In this document: piece after piece, positions 17,818 through 26,806 of the stretch
How the letters are laid out: every line of letters begins with the position of its first letter
Position numbering within the stretch: the first letter of the stretch is position 1
Program-made: the position numbers and the translations under genes
The notes under the pieces: generated by a model
Database searches by the model: none
Told to the model about the DNA's origin: nothing
The model's input: only the letters and a program-made list of their open reading frames with translations
Source: Aminobacter niigataensis
GTDB lineage: Bacteria > Pseudomonadota > Alphaproteobacteria > Rhizobiales > Rhizobiaceae
DNA length: 64,000 bases
Reading direction: 5' to 3'
Assembly (NCBI RefSeq): GCF_014200015.1
Contig: NZ_JACHOT010000004.1
Coordinates: forward strand, 248,001 to 312,000

Positions 17818-19722
17818 CTACTTTTCCTTCAGCTTGATGCGGGGGAAACGCAGCGGCGGCCACTCGTCGGTGGGCAAGGGTTGCGCTAGCAGCTCGGTGA
17901 GCTCAGCGGGCAGGCCGACATGCGCCTGCTTGGTGGCGACGCCGTCGGCGATGCTGATGACGCTGTCGTAGAACTCCAGCCCCATCGCCGATTTCGGCGG
18001 GGTGGCCTCGTGCATCACGCTGATCACGGTGACATCGGGGCAGTTGTCCTTGATCGCCTGGTGGAAAGCGATCTTGGCCTCCGGGTCGAGTGCGGCGGTG
18101 GCCTCGTCAAGGAACAGCAGACCGGGCTGGAGCAGGAGAATGCGGGCCACCACCAGCTTCTGCTTCTGGCCGCCCGAGAGCACCTGGTCCCAGACCTTGC
18201 CCTCGCGCATCTCCTCGCCGAGATGCTCGATGAAATCGCCGAGCCCGGCCTTGTGTAACGCGACCGCAACGCGGGCCTCCGAATGCTCGTCGGCACTGCC
18301 CGGCAGGCAGACAAGCTGCTTTAGCGACACTTGCGGCAGCTTGACGTCCTGCGTGGCGTAGAAGGATTTCACCCCCTCGGGATAGATGATGGCACCGCGG
18401 CCATACGGCCACAGCCCGTTGATTGCCTTGACCAGGGATGTCTTGCCGCAGCCGGACTCGCCGCGCACGAAGATCCATTCGCCGCGCCTGAAGCGCAGGT
18501 TGGAAACGGTCAGGAACGGCGTTGCGTCGCTGCCCCGATGCATCAGTTCGAGATTGCGCACGGTCAGGCCGAAGATTGCGTTCTGACCGCCGTAGCTGAA
18601 ATCGGAATGGCCGGTAAGGCCATAGAATTCCTGCGGCCGCTGGACGTCCTCGATTGCGTTGGCAAGGTCGATGACGCGCTGGCTGTTGGCTCTGAGCGTG
18701 GCGATCGCCGGCATGACGTGGATGAACCACGAGCACTGGCTGATCAGCGAATTCACCAGCTCGGCGCCGGTAATGTAGCCCTTCAGGTTGATCTGGCCAT
18801 GCATGTAGGGCAGCAGGCCGGGACCGTAGGCGACGAAGCGGGCGGCGACGAAGTTGTAGATGAGCTCGAACGACATGTAGCCGGCATTGACCGTATTGAG
18901 CCGCCCCCAAGTCTTGTCGATGTCGAGATAGAGCCGGTCGTGCATCGACCGCTGCACGCTCTCGCCGCGCGAGGCCGCGACGTGGAAGCTGCGGCGCAAG
19001 AAGGTCGTCAGCTCGCCGCGGTAGCTGCCTTCGGCCTGCTGCATCCGGATGCTGAGCCGCTCCATCAGCCCGCCCAGCTTGATGGCGATGTAGGTGTTGA
19101 GCGGGACATAGGCCCCGACCGCGCCGATCGCCAGCACGAAGCTGCCGTAGTTGCCAAGGAACTCCAGCCCGCGCACCGAGGTCGAGGTTTCCAGAAGCTT
19201 CTGGCCGACGAAGAACAGCGAGGCGGCAACGCTCATGACGCCCATGGCCAGGCCGATCGCTCCGCCGGTCATGCCCTTGATCGAATCCTGGACGCGCTGG
19301 TCGATGTTGTCGGGGGGAGGAGTGCCGACGCCCGCGGCGTCGACGCCGCCGTGCTGGACATGGAAATGGGTGTGGTTGCCGTCGAGCAGGGCGGCGTTGA
19401 AGCGGCTGTTGAGCCAGCCTCGCCACTTTCGGTGCAATGTGGTGGAGAAGAGATGGCGGATGCCGGTAAAGCCCGCATCCTTGATCAGCACGAGAAGAAG
19501 CAGCGTGCCGGCACTGGTAAGCAGAGACGCCAGCGGCGTCAGGTTTGTCGGGTCGTGGAAGAAGGCAATCGAATTGACCAACTCACCGGAGGCTTCGGCC
19601 ATCCAGACGCTGGCCTTGCTGGAAAGTGCAGTGAGGAGGGCTATCACCAGCGTCAGCCCCCAGGCTTCCTTCCAGCGATCCGACATCCAGTAGGCCCGCA
19701 TCAGGCCCCAGAAGTTGAGCAT
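17818..19722 (-). CDS. ABC transporter with fused SbmA/BacA-like membrane domain and ATPase
   Basis: A 634-residue half-transporter of the YddA/BacA-like family: membrane domain residues about 1-380, ATPase about 400-610. Family hallmarks are FWGLMRAYWMSDRWKEAWGL near the start and EGSYRGELTTFLRRS in the membrane domain. ATPase motifs: Walker A GESGCGKTS, signature LSGGQKQKL, Walker B LLFLDEATAALD. BacA-type proteins import peptides, and related proteins handle vitamin B12 or very-long-chain lipid precursors; the substrate here is unknown. The frame runs up to 19866, but a promoter overlaps that region, so the start at 19722 is preferred. Its stop is two bases from the convergent membrane-protein gene. 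Confidence 0.87.
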   Translation of the reverse strand: MLNFWGLMRAYWMSDRWKEAWGLTLVIALLTALSSKASVWMAEASGELVNSIAFFHDPTNLTPLASLLTSAGTLLLLVLIKDAGFTGIRHLFSTTLHRKWRGWLNSRFNAALLDGNHTHFHVQHGGVDAAGVGTPPPDNIDQRVQDSIKGMTGGAIGLAMGVMSVAASLFFVGQKLLETSTSVRGLEFLGNYGSFVLAIGAVGAYVPLNTYIAIKLGGLMERLSIRMQQAEGSYRGELTTFLRRSFHVAASRGESVQRSMHDRLYLDIDKTWGRLNTVNAGYMSFELIYNFVAARFVAYGPGLLPYMHGQINLKGYITGAELVNSLISQCSWFIHVMPAIATLRANSQRVIDLANAIEDVQRPQEFYGLTGHSDFSYGGQNAIFGLTVRNLELMHRGSDATPFLTVSNLRFRRGEWIFVRGESGCGKTSLVKAINGLWPYGRGAIIYPEGVKSFYATQDVKLPQVSLKQLVCLPGSADEHSEARVAVALHKAGLGDFIEHLGEEMREGKVWDQVLSGGQKQKLVVARILLLQPGLLFLDEATAALDPEAKIAFHQAIKDNCPDVTVISVMHEATPPKSAMGLEFYDSVISIADGVATKQAHVGLPAELTELLAQPLPTDEWPPLRFPRIKLKEK

Positions 19723-19848
19723 CGCCGAAACCGGCGTCAGGGGAGGCGGCCTTGCGGCGCCGCGACGCCATCTGTTCACCGATGGATCTCGAGGTCTGTC
19801 GACCCGAATCACTGTTTTCCTGCCCCAGTGCCCATTTGCTATTGAAGG

Positions 19849-19877
19849 GTAACATGAGTTGAGCATTTCACAGTCAA
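19849..19877 (-). promoter_or_regulatory. candidate promoter of the BacA-like ABC gene
   Basis: TTGACT (19877-19872), 17-base spacer, TGTTAC (19854-19849). It supports a translation start downstream of 19849. Confidence 0.4.
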
Positions 19878-20023
19878 CATGTGGTTACCGGCTAATCAAT
19901 GCATCGCGAGCGTTGCTGGAGGGCAACTGTCCGCTGTCTCCCCACTACCCCGGCCCATTCCGCCCCCGCGCTTGCGGCGCAGCCGAGTTTGGAACAATCT
20001 TCGCGCCAATCACGAGGCGACAG

Positions 20024-20728
20024 ATGCGTGGGGACGTACTGCATTACGACGAGACCCAGGGCTTCGGCTTCATCGCCGGAGCCGACGGCAATCGCTACAC
20101 CTTCGCCCGCGAGGACCTGAGGCACATGGCTGCGGTGAACAAGGGCGCTCAGGTCGAGTTCCAGCCGAGCGGCGGTCAAGCACGGGAGGTTTTTGCCATC
20201 CAGGCTCCGCTTGCCGCTTCGTCGGCCTCGGCTCCGGTCCGGGCTGCGGCACCACAGCATTTCGGCCGATTGGCGGCCGACGGGTCATCGCAACCGACCG
20301 GCCTGTGGGGCTATTTCCGCAGTGGATTGACCGAAAACTACGTCAATTTCCGCAGTCGCGCCCGGCGCAAGGAATATTGGGGTTTTTATCTGTTCTGGGC
20401 GATTTCGGCGGTCGCGCTCTCGACCGTCGGCTTCGGCATCGATGGGTTGATCGGCAACCTCGATGCCGGACTGGAGGAGCCGGTCGCCGGCTTCGCCTTG
20501 CCCGGCCTGTTCGTGCTGGCCACGCTGTTGCCCGGCATCGCCATGACCGTACGCCGTATCCACGACCTCGGCCTGTCGGGCTGGTTCTGTCTGCTGATGC
20601 TGCTGCCCTATGTCGGCGGGCTGATCACCTTGGTGTTTTCGCTGCTGCCGTCGCAGAAGCACGACAACAAATGGGGGCCGGTGCCGGCGGGGGTAACGGT
20701 TCCCCCGCCCTACGTTCCGGCCGCCTAG
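20024..20728 (+). CDS. DUF805 membrane protein with N-terminal cold-shock-like domain
   Basis: A 234-residue protein. Residues 1-60 (RGDVLHYDETQGFGFIAGADGNRYTFAREDL) look like a cold-shock/OB-fold RNP domain (GFGFI motif). A linker follows, then a DUF805 module with four membrane helices and the family motifs FRSRARRKEYWGFYLFW, VRRIHDLGLSGWF and DNKWGP. DUF805 proteins are of unknown role. The fusion of a nucleic-acid-binding-like domain to a membrane module is uncommon. The start at 20024 has GAGGCGACAG upstream. Its stop lies two bases from the convergent leuB stop. Confidence 0.82.
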   Translation: MRGDVLHYDETQGFGFIAGADGNRYTFAREDLRHMAAVNKGAQVEFQPSGGQAREVFAIQAPLAASSASAPVRAAAPQHFGRLAADGSSQPTGLWGYFRSGLTENYVNFRSRARRKEYWGFYLFWAISAVALSTVGFGIDGLIGNLDAGLEEPVAGFALPGLFVLATLLPGIAMTVRRIHDLGLSGWFCLLMLLPYVGGLITLVFSLLPSQKHDNKWGPVPAGVTVPPPYVPAA

Positions 20729-20730
20729 CG

Positions 20731-21834
20731 TTAGGCGAAGAACTTCGCGATGATGGCGTCGCCCATCTGGGTCGTGCCGACCTCGGTCTTGCCCTCGGAC
20801 ATGATGTCCTTGGTGCGCAGGCCGTCGTCGAGCACGGCTGCGATTGCCGCTTCCAGCTTGTCGGCCTCGGCTACCATGTTGAACGAGTAGCGCAGGCACA
20901 TCGCAAAGGACGCGATCATGGCGATCGGGTTGGCGATGCCCTGGCCGGCGATATCGGGCGCCGAGCCATGCACCGGCTCGTAGAGCGCCTTGCGCTTGCC
21001 GGTGAGGGCGTCCGGTGCGCCGAGCGAGGCCGAAGGCAGCATGCCGAGCGAGCCGGTGAGCATCGCGGCAACGTCCGACAGCATGTCGCCGAACAGGTTA
21101 TCGGTGACGATGACGTCGAACTGCTTGGGCCAGCGCACCAGCTGCATGCCGCCGGCATCGGCCAGCATGTGGTCGAGTTTGACGTCGGCGTACTTCGCCT
21201 TGTGGGTGGCGGTCACCACCTCGTTCCACAGCACGCCTGACTTCATGACGTTGCGCTTTTCCATCGACGTCACGCGGTTCTGGCGCGTGCGCGCCAGTTC
21301 GAAGGCGACGCCCGAGATGCGCTCGATCTCGAAGGTATCGTAGACCTGCGTGTCGACGCCGCGCTTCTGGCCGTTACCGAGGTCGATGATCTGCTTGGGC
21401 TCGCCGAAATAGACGCCGCCGGTCAGCTCGCGCACGATCAGGATGTCGAGGCCCTCGACCACTTCCTGGCGGAGCGAGGACGAAGAGGCGAGGGCGGGAT
21501 AGCAGATCGCCGGACGCAGGTTGGCGAACAGCTCCATGTCCTTGCGCAGGCGCAGCAGGCCGGCTTCGGGGCGGACCTCGTAAGGCACGGCATCCCACTT
21601 CGGGCCGCCAACGGCGCCGAACAGAACGGCATCCGCGGCCATCGCCTTGACCATGTCGGCATCGGAGATCGCCTGGCCGTGGGCGTCGTAGGCCGAGCCG
21701 CCGACGAGGCCCTCGTCGGTGGTAAAGCCGCTGCCGAGCTTGTCGTTCATGGCCGCAATCAGCTTGCGGACCTCGGCCATGGCCTCGGGGCCGATGCCGT
21801 CGCCGGGGAGGAGAAGAAGATTGCGCGTCGCCAT
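20731..21834 (-). CDS. leuB: 3-isopropylmalate dehydrogenase
   Basis: Oxidises and decarboxylates 3-isopropylmalate in leucine synthesis, using NAD. The 367-residue length is standard. Motifs: [10 protein letters not shown] at the N-terminus, [12 protein letters not shown], the substrate-binding [10 protein letters not shown], and [12 protein letters not shown] with [15 protein letters not shown]. The ATG at 21834 has GGAAAGG upstream. It stands apart from leuD (24 kb) by the vapBC, ridA and Ivy-like genes. Confidence 0.97.
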   Translation of the reverse strand: MATRNLLLLPGDGIGPEAMAEVRKLIAAMNDKLGSGFTTDEGLVGGSAYDAHGQAISDADMVKAMAADAVLFGAVGGPKWDAVPYEVRPEAGLLRLRKDMELFANLRPAICYPALASSSSLRQEVVEGLDILIVRELTGGVYFGEPKQIIDLGNGQKRGVDTQVYDTFEIERISGVAFELARTRQNRVTSMEKRNVMKSGVLWNEVVTATHKAKYADVKLDHMLADAGGMQLVRWPKQFDVIVTDNLFGDMLSDVAAMLTGSLGMLPSASLGAPDALTGKRKALYEPVHGSAPDIAGQGIANPIAMIASFAMCLRYSFNMVAEADKLEAAIAAVLDDGLRTKDIMSEGKTEVGTTQMGDAIIAKFFA

Positions 21835-21934
21835 GGAAAGCCTTTCCGAAAGATGCGTGAACCGCGGTCTTGCTAGCCTTGGCGGGGCGCGCGTGCAAGC
21901 GGGAAAGGCGCGGATTTCTTGAATCTCTGGGCTG

Positions 21935-21968
21935 CTATGTGTATGTTTGCGGCAATCCATACACATAG
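21935..21968 (+). promoter_or_regulatory. candidate VapBC operator
   Basis: A perfect 11-bp inverted repeat, CTATGTGTATG-N12-CATACACATAG, ends seven bases before the vapB start. VapB antitoxins bind such palindromes to repress their own operon. Confidence 0.7.
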
Positions 21969-21975
21969 GTGTGTC

Positions 21976-22206
21976 ATGCGCACGAATATCGATATCGATG
22001 ACCGCTTGATGAAGAAGGCCATGAAGGCCACTGGCCAGTCGACCAAGAAAGCCACCGTCGAGGCCGCCTTGCGCCAAGTGGTCGCGATTTCGGAGCAGGT
22101 GGCTGCTCTCGAGGCTATGCGAGGCATGGGTTGGGACGGCGATCTCGATGCCATGCGCAACGATTGGACACCCGATACCGACTGGGGCCTTGAAGACAGG
22201 AAATGA
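21976..22206 (+). CDS. vapB: VapB-type antitoxin
   Basis: A 76-residue antitoxin. The N-terminal [19 protein letters not shown] is the ribbon-helix-helix DNA-binding part of the VapB (DUF2191) family. The C-terminal acidic/Trp part ([14 protein letters not shown]) would wrap the toxin. The start at 21976 follows the inverted-repeat operator. Its stop overlaps the toxin ATG by four bases (ATGA), so translation is coupled. Confidence 0.92.
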   Translation: MRTNIDIDDRLMKKAMKATGQSTKKATVEAALRQVVAISEQVAALEAMRGMGWDGDLDAMRNDWTPDTDWGLEDRK

Positions 22207-22592
22207 TCGTCGTCGATACCTCGGTCTGGATTTTCGCCCTACGCGATGTGCAGCGCGAGAGTGTTGCCAAGCTCCACCGGGCAACGGCGCAGGGCAAAAT
22301 TCTGCTCGGCGACATGGTGTTGCTCGAAGTCTTGCGCGGCGTCCGTGACGACCGGCATGCAACCTTTTTTGAAACCCATTTGCGGAAGTACCCCATCGTG
22401 CCGATGATGGACGATCGGCTGGCGGTAGCGGCCGCGGCCAACTATCGCCATCTGCGGGCGCGCGGCATCACCATCAGGGCGCTTGCCGATCTAATCATCG
22501 CCACCTTCTGCATCGAGCACGGTCATATGCTTTTGCACGACGACCGCGACTTCCTTCCGATGGCCGAGTACCTCGGCCTCCGACTCGCTTGA
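22203..22592 (+). CDS. vapC: VapC-type PIN-domain toxin
   Basis: A 129-residue PIN-domain ribonuclease that would cut tRNA or rRNA when free of VapB. Acidic active-site residues are visible: D5 (VVDTSVWI), E42 (LLEVLRG), D96 (RALADLIIA) and D114/D116 (HDDRDF). All are intact, so it should be active. It lies between leuB and ridA, an accessory insertion among core genes. Confidence 0.93.
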   Translation: MIVVDTSVWIFALRDVQRESVAKLHRATAQGKILLGDMVLLEVLRGVRDDRHATFFETHLRKYPIVPMMDDRLAVAAAANYRHLRARGITIRALADLIIATFCIEHGHMLLHDDRDFLPMAEYLGLRLA

Positions 22593-22619
22593 GCCGCACG
22601 CCTGTCGCCAGCAGCGCAT

Positions 22620-23000
22620 TCACGCGCGCTTCAGCGCAGTCACCTCGATCTCGATCTTCATCTCGGGCTTGTTGAGCTGGCAGACGATCATCGTCGCCGC
22701 GGGACGAATGTCGCCGAAGGTCTCGCCGAGGATCGGGAACACCAGGTCCACATAGGCCTGGTCGGTGATGTAGTAGTGCGCGCGCACCACGTCGGCCATG
22801 TCGAAGCCGCCGTCTTTCAGCGCCTTGGCGATGGTCGCCAGGCAGTTGCGGGTCTGCGCCTCGACGCTCTCCGGCATGGTCATGGTGGCATAGTCGTAGC
22901 CTGTGGTGCCTGAGACGAAGCACCAGTCGCCCTGGACCACCGCGCGCGAATAGCCGGCGGTCTTCTCGAAGGGCGATCCTGTCGAAATCAGTTTTCGCAT
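22620..23000 (-). CDS. RidA family protein (YjgF/YER057c/UK114)
   Basis: A 126-residue trimeric RidA-like protein. RidA enzymes hydrolyse reactive enamine/imine intermediates of amino-acid metabolism. Motifs: SPFEKTAGYSRAVVQGDWCFVSGTTG, YITDQAYVDLVFPILGETFGDIRPAATMIVC (with the conserved Arg) and IEIEVTALK. It belongs to a divergent subfamily with tyrosine-rich N-terminus, so deaminase activity is not assured. The start at 23000 lies eight bases after the upstream gene's stop (23009), so the two genes are probably cotranscribed. Confidence 0.9.
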   Translation of the reverse strand: MRKLISTGSPFEKTAGYSRAVVQGDWCFVSGTTGYDYATMTMPESVEAQTRNCLATIAKALKDGGFDMADVVRAHYYITDQAYVDLVFPILGETFGDIRPAATMIVCQLNKPEMKIEIEVTALKRA

Positions 23001-23008
23001 GGCTTTTC

Positions 23009-23842
23009 TCACTCTCCCTGTACAAGCGACTTGGTCATGGCGTCCTTCATCTCTGCCGGCCACTCGGCTAATGCCGGCCAGGTGCTGGGCTCGGACGCAT
23101 CGCCCTGTTTGGCGAAGTAGAGCTTCTTGCCCGCAGTATCGACGCCGATGAAGGAATCGTTGATGCCGCAGGCATGGGGAACGCAGCCGGTGGCGAAGAC
23201 CAGGCCCGAGGCTGTCTTTTCGGGTCCGCTCGACACCGAAAGGCCGAGCGCCACGCCCTCGAGCTGGTCGCCCAGCATGGCGCTTGCGGCCTGATAGAGC
23301 TCGGCGTTGTCGAAAAAGTCTACGGGGTAGGCGATGTTCTCGATCTTGAGGTCGGCCCAGGTCGTGCCGGGCTGCGGCGTGAACGCTAGCTCTCCGGCTA
23401 CGGTCAGCCCATCGTCAAGCGACCACTTGCGTACGGGCGCCTGGGTGCCGGGCAGCAGGTAGGGCACGAAATAGAGCGTGTCGCTCGTCACAGCCGCAGG
23501 CGGGGTGCCGCATTCGCCGTCGCCGACGACGGTCGACTGGATGCCGGCGCCGGTCTTCCAGGCGAGCACGGTCTCCGGGCCGCAGGCATTGCCGCCATCG
23601 CCGAGCGCGAAGATTGCCACCTTGGTGCCGCTGACCTCGACCGTGCGATCGTGGAAGGCGACGTAGTTCCTGGCGATTTCCTTGCCGTCGTAGGCGACGA
23701 TCTTTTCGCCTTCGGCGTTCTCGGCGATGGTGAAGTTGCCGCCTTCGAAGGCGATCGTCTGCGGGCCGTCGTCCTGGGCCAGCGCCGCGGTCGAGGCGGT
23801 CAACGCCAGCGCGAAAGCTGCAACGAGGGCGGAAGATTTCAT
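23009..23842 (-). CDS. secreted protein with Ivy-like CxPHxC motif
   Basis: A 277-residue exported protein with a clear signal peptide (residues 1-22, ALA-QD). The mature part is beta-rich. Its C-terminal region holds TGCVPHACGINDSFIGVDTAGKKLYFAKQGD, whose CxPHxC motif and following strand pair resemble the active loop of Ivy-type lysozyme inhibitors (CKPHDC). The rest I do not recognise. The resemblance is a motif only; no fold was computed. It starts the ridA operon. Ivy-type proteins can also restrain lytic transglycosylases. Confidence 0.68.
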   Translation of the reverse strand: MKSSALVAAFALALTASTAALAQDDGPQTIAFEGGNFTIAENAEGEKIVAYDGKEIARNYVAFHDRTVEVSGTKVAIFALGDGGNACGPETVLAWKTGAGIQSTVVGDGECGTPPAAVTSDTLYFVPYLLPGTQAPVRKWSLDDGLTVAGELAFTPQPGTTWADLKIENIAYPVDFFDNAELYQAASAMLGDQLEGVALGLSVSSGPEKTASGLVFATGCVPHACGINDSFIGVDTAGKKLYFAKQGDASEPSTWPALAEWPAEMKDAMTKSLVQGE

Positions 23843-23966
23843 GGTCTGCTCCTAGAGATCGACATGCGAAGTCACGGAGCGGCCGATGTCCGTGCGCGCT
23901 CCGAATCCCGAGGTGCGACCATGGCATGGCGCGGCAGGCCAGTCAGCCGGAGCCGATTGTTCCAGC

Positions 23967-24003
23967 AAAAAGCCCCGCCGCGATTTCAATCGGGACGGGG
24001 CTT
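23967..24003 (-). terminator. intrinsic terminator of leuD
   Basis: On the minus strand, AAGCCCCG... pairs with ...CGGGGCTT around an ATTGAAAT loop, followed by TTTTTGC, 32 nt after the leuD stop. Confidence 0.85.
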
Positions 24004-24034
24004 CGAGACATTCCAGCCTTAAGGCGTCGAGGGC

Positions 24035-24640
24035 TCAGGCCCAGGGGCGGTTCTCGGCAGCCTTCTTCTCGTAGCTGTCGATCGACGAAGCCTTCTCCAT
24101 GGTCAGGCCGATGTCGTCGAGGCCGTTGAGCAGGCAATGGCGGCGGAAGTCGTCGAGGTCGAACTTGACCACGCCGCCGTCGGGGCCGCGGATTTCCTTG
24201 ACTTCGAGATCGACCGACACGGTGGCGTTGGCGCCGCGCGAGGCGTCGTCCATCAGCTTGTCCAGGTCTTCCTGGCTGACGGTGATGGGCAGGATGCCGT
24301 TCTTGAAGCAGTTGTTGTAGAAGATGTCGGCGAACGACGTCGAGATGACGCAGCGGATGCCGAAGTCGAGCAGCGCCCAGGGCGCGTGCTCACGCGACGA
24401 GCCGCAGCCGAAATTGTCGCCGGCAACCAGGATCTGTGCCTTGCGGTAGGCCGGCTTGTTGAGCACGAAATCGGGGTTCTCCGAGCCGTCCTCATTGAAG
24501 CGCATTTCGGCGAAAAGCCCGGTGCCAAGGCCAGTGCGCTTGATCGTCTTGAGATAATCCTTGGGGATGATCATGTCGGTGTCGACGTTGACGATCGGCA
24601 GGGGGGCGGCGACGCCCGTGAGCTTGGTGAATTTTTCCAT
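24035..24640 (-). CDS. leuD: 3-isopropylmalate dehydratase small subunit
   Basis: Works with LeuC to isomerise 2- to 3-isopropylmalate. The 201-residue length is standard. Motifs: [31 protein letters not shown] and [16 protein letters not shown]. The start at 24640 is set by family similarity ([14 protein letters not shown]). leuC is not in the window. A strong terminator ends the gene. Confidence 0.97.
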   Translation of the reverse strand: MEKFTKLTGVAAPLPIVNVDTDMIIPKDYLKTIKRTGLGTGLFAEMRFNEDGSENPDFVLNKPAYRKAQILVAGDNFGCGSSREHAPWALLDFGIRCVISTSFADIFYNNCFKNGILPITVSQEDLDKLMDDASRGANATVSVDLEVKEIRGPDGGVVKFDLDDFRRHCLLNGLDDIGLTMEKASSIDSYEKKAAENRPWA

Positions 24641-24778
24641 GGCTTTTGCCCGTCTGGCTGTTGCGGGGATTTTGGCTTGCCCCGCTTTACACAAGCTTGG
24701 CCGGGAATCAAAGCGTTTCGACGCTGGGGAAAGCCAGGACGCCTCACCGATATGGCGACGCGTCCCCACTGGCGTTGG

Positions 24779-25693
24779 CTACTGCGCCGGCGTCACGCCG
24801 TAGACGCGGGCGATGTCGTCGAGCAACAGGTTGGCGGCGATCGCGCCGCCGGCCGTGTTCCACACCGCATCGTCAACCGCCACGGCCTTGCCGGCCTTCA
24901 CCACCGGCAGGTTCTGCCACAGCGGCTCGGCCAGCCATTCTTCCGACTGTTTGCTCGCCTTGCCGTTGCCGGTTTCGTAGACGAAGTAGAACAGGCGGTC
25001 GCCGTCGAACTCGGGAATGCGTTCCTTGGTCACGTCGTCGGCGAAGCCCGGCTTGTCCTGCACCGCAGGCCGCGAGATGCCGATCTGGTCGAAGATCATG
25101 CCGGGGAAGGTGTCCTTGTAGTAGATGCGGGTCAGGCCGGGCATGAAGCGGATCAGCGACACCTTCTCGGCCTTCTTGTCGCCGAGCGCCTCGCCGAGCT
25201 TGGTCGCCTTGTCATCGAAGGCCTTGAGCTGCACGTCGCTTTCGGCCTTCTTGCCGAGCGCATCGGCATAAAGCGCGAAGTTCACCTTCCAGTCGCCGCG
25301 CAGGCGCTCCGACATGACGGTCGGCGCAATCGCCGAGAGCTGGTCGTAGATCTTCTCCTGGCGCGTCTTGTTGCCGATGATGAGGTCGGGCTGCAGGCCG
25401 GCGATCAGCTCGAGGTTGACGGCCGATTCCTCGCCCACCACCTCGACGCCCTCCATCTTGCCGGCGATGTGCCTATACCAGGGCGAGCCGGTCCAGGAGC
25501 GCACGGCGCCCACCGGCTTGAGGCCGAGTGCCAGCACCGCCTCGGTGCCCTCGTTGGTCAGCACTACGATGCGCTGGGGGTTCTCGGGCACGTCGGTCAC
25601 GCCCATGGCGTGCTTGACCTCGTGGGCGAAGGCCGGGTTGAGGCCAAAAGCGACGAGCGCCGCACCGAGAATGGCTTTGACGAAGAGCTTCAT
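24779..25693 (-). CDS. ferric-siderophore ABC transporter, periplasmic binding protein
   Basis: A 304-residue exported binding protein of the FepB/FatB class. A signal peptide (1-23, AFA-HE) precedes two lobes: NPQRIVVLTNEGTEAVLALGLKPVGA (first lobe) and the later ADDVTKERIPEFDGDRLFYFVYETG region. It captures an iron chelate for the permease encoded divergently at 25784-28663. ATG at 25693 with GGAGCC upstream. The iron box at 25754 lies between the two transcription units and could control both. Confidence 0.9.
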   Translation of the reverse strand: MKLFVKAILGAALVAFGLNPAFAHEVKHAMGVTDVPENPQRIVVLTNEGTEAVLALGLKPVGAVRSWTGSPWYRHIAGKMEGVEVVGEESAVNLELIAGLQPDLIIGNKTRQEKIYDQLSAIAPTVMSERLRGDWKVNFALYADALGKKAESDVQLKAFDDKATKLGEALGDKKAEKVSLIRFMPGLTRIYYKDTFPGMIFDQIGISRPAVQDKPGFADDVTKERIPEFDGDRLFYFVYETGNGKASKQSEEWLAEPLWQNLPVVKAGKAVAVDDAVWNTAGGAIAANLLLDDIARVYGVTPAQ

Positions 25694-25753
25694 GGCAAAA
25701 GGCTCCAAACTTGACGAGGGCGGGAAGGTTTGGCAAAGGGTCAGATCAAACCC

Positions 25754-25768
25754 TGACTGTCAAGTTCA
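25754..25768. promoter_or_regulatory. candidate RirA (IRO) iron-response box
   Basis: TGA-N9-TCA, the IRO-box core that RirA recognises in Rhizobiales, lies in the 90-base divergent region of the siderophore uptake genes, 16 bases before the permease start. Confidence 0.5.
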
Positions 25769-25783
25769 TATTAAGGCTGCCAC

Positions 25784-26806
25784 GTGCCCCTCGCTTCGTC
25801 GACCACGAGCATCCGAGCGGATCCGCGTATCGGGCACCGGTCGCTCTTCGCCGGGCTTGCGCTGCTCCTGCTCGGGCTGATGTATCTCAGCCTGGCGCTC
25901 GGCTACCGGCTCTATTCGCCCGAGGAGATCTGGACGGCGCTCACCGCCTTCGACGGCAGCGAGACCGACGTGGTGATCCGTGACCTGCGGCTGCCCCGGG
26001 CGCTGATGGCGCCCATGGTCGGTGCGGCGCTCGGCATTGCCGGCGTCATCGTGCAGACGCTGTCGCGCAACCGCATCGCCTCGCCCGACACGCTTGGCCT
26101 CAACGCAGGTGCTGCCTTTGCCGTCGTCATGGCGAGCGGGCTGTTTGGCGTTGTTTCGCTGCCGGGCCTGTCGCTGGCGGCAGCAGTCGGGGCGCTGCTG
26201 ACCAGTTTCGTCGTCTTCGGCCTGGCCGCCGCGGCCGGCGGCATCTCGCCGCTCAGGATCGTGCTTGTCGGCGTCACCTTCGCCGGCCTGTTCGACAGCT
26301 TCGTCAATGTCGTGCTCACTGTGAACGAAACGATGCTCGACCAGCTGCTGTTCTGGCTGGCCGGCTCATTCGCCGACCGCAAGCTTGGCCTCGCCCTCAA
26401 TGGGCTGCCCTTCGTGGTCGTGGGAGCCGCGCTGGCGGCGTCGCTGGCCCGCCCGCTCGACATCCTCCAGACCGACGATTCGACGGCACGCGGTCTCGGC
26501 GTGCCGCTCGGCGTCGTCAGGGGGCTGGCCTTCCTTGCGGTTGCGCTGCTTAGCGGTGCGGCCGTCGCCATGGCCGGTCCCGTCATGTTCGTTGGCCTTG
26601 TCGTGCCGCATGCGGCGCGCGCCCTGGTCGGGCTCGGCCACAGGCTGCAGATTGCCGCCGCCGCGATGGTCGGCGCGCTCTACACCACGCTCGCCGACAT
26701 CGTCGCCCGCTTCGTCATCTATCCGCGAGAGGCGCCCGTGGGCGCGGTCACGGCCATCGTCGGCGGCCTGCTGCTGCTGGTCCTGCTCAGGAGGCGCGCC
26801 GCATGA
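25784..26806 (+). CDS. ferric-siderophore ABC permease (FecCD family), first subunit
   Basis: A 340-residue inner-membrane permease with about ten helices. FecCD signatures: LRLPRALMAPMVGAALGIAGVIVQTLSRN, and FVGLVVPHAARALVG near the C-terminus (the coupling region for the ATPase). The start is GTG at 25784. It overlaps the second permease gene by four bases (ATGA). Confidence 0.93.
   Translation: MPLASSTTSIRADPRIGHRSLFAGLALLLLGLMYLSLALGYRLYSPEEIWTALTAFDGSETDVVIRDLRLPRALMAPMVGAALGIAGVIVQTLSRNRIASPDTLGLNAGAAFAVVMASGLFGVVSLPGLSLAAAVGALLTSFVVFGLAAAAGGISPLRIVLVGVTFAGLFDSFVNVVLTVNETMLDQLLFWLAGSFADRKLGLALNGLPFVVVGAALAASLARPLDILQTDDSTARGLGVPLGVVRGLAFLAVALLSGAAVAMAGPVMFVGLVVPHAARALVGLGHRLQIAAAAMVGALYTTLADIVARFVIYPREAPVGAVTAIVGGLLLLVLLRRRAA

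Noticed and set aside
18331-19845. 500-codon plus-strand frame opposite the BacA-like ABC gene
   Set aside because: Antisense shadow of conserved ATPase and membrane motifs.
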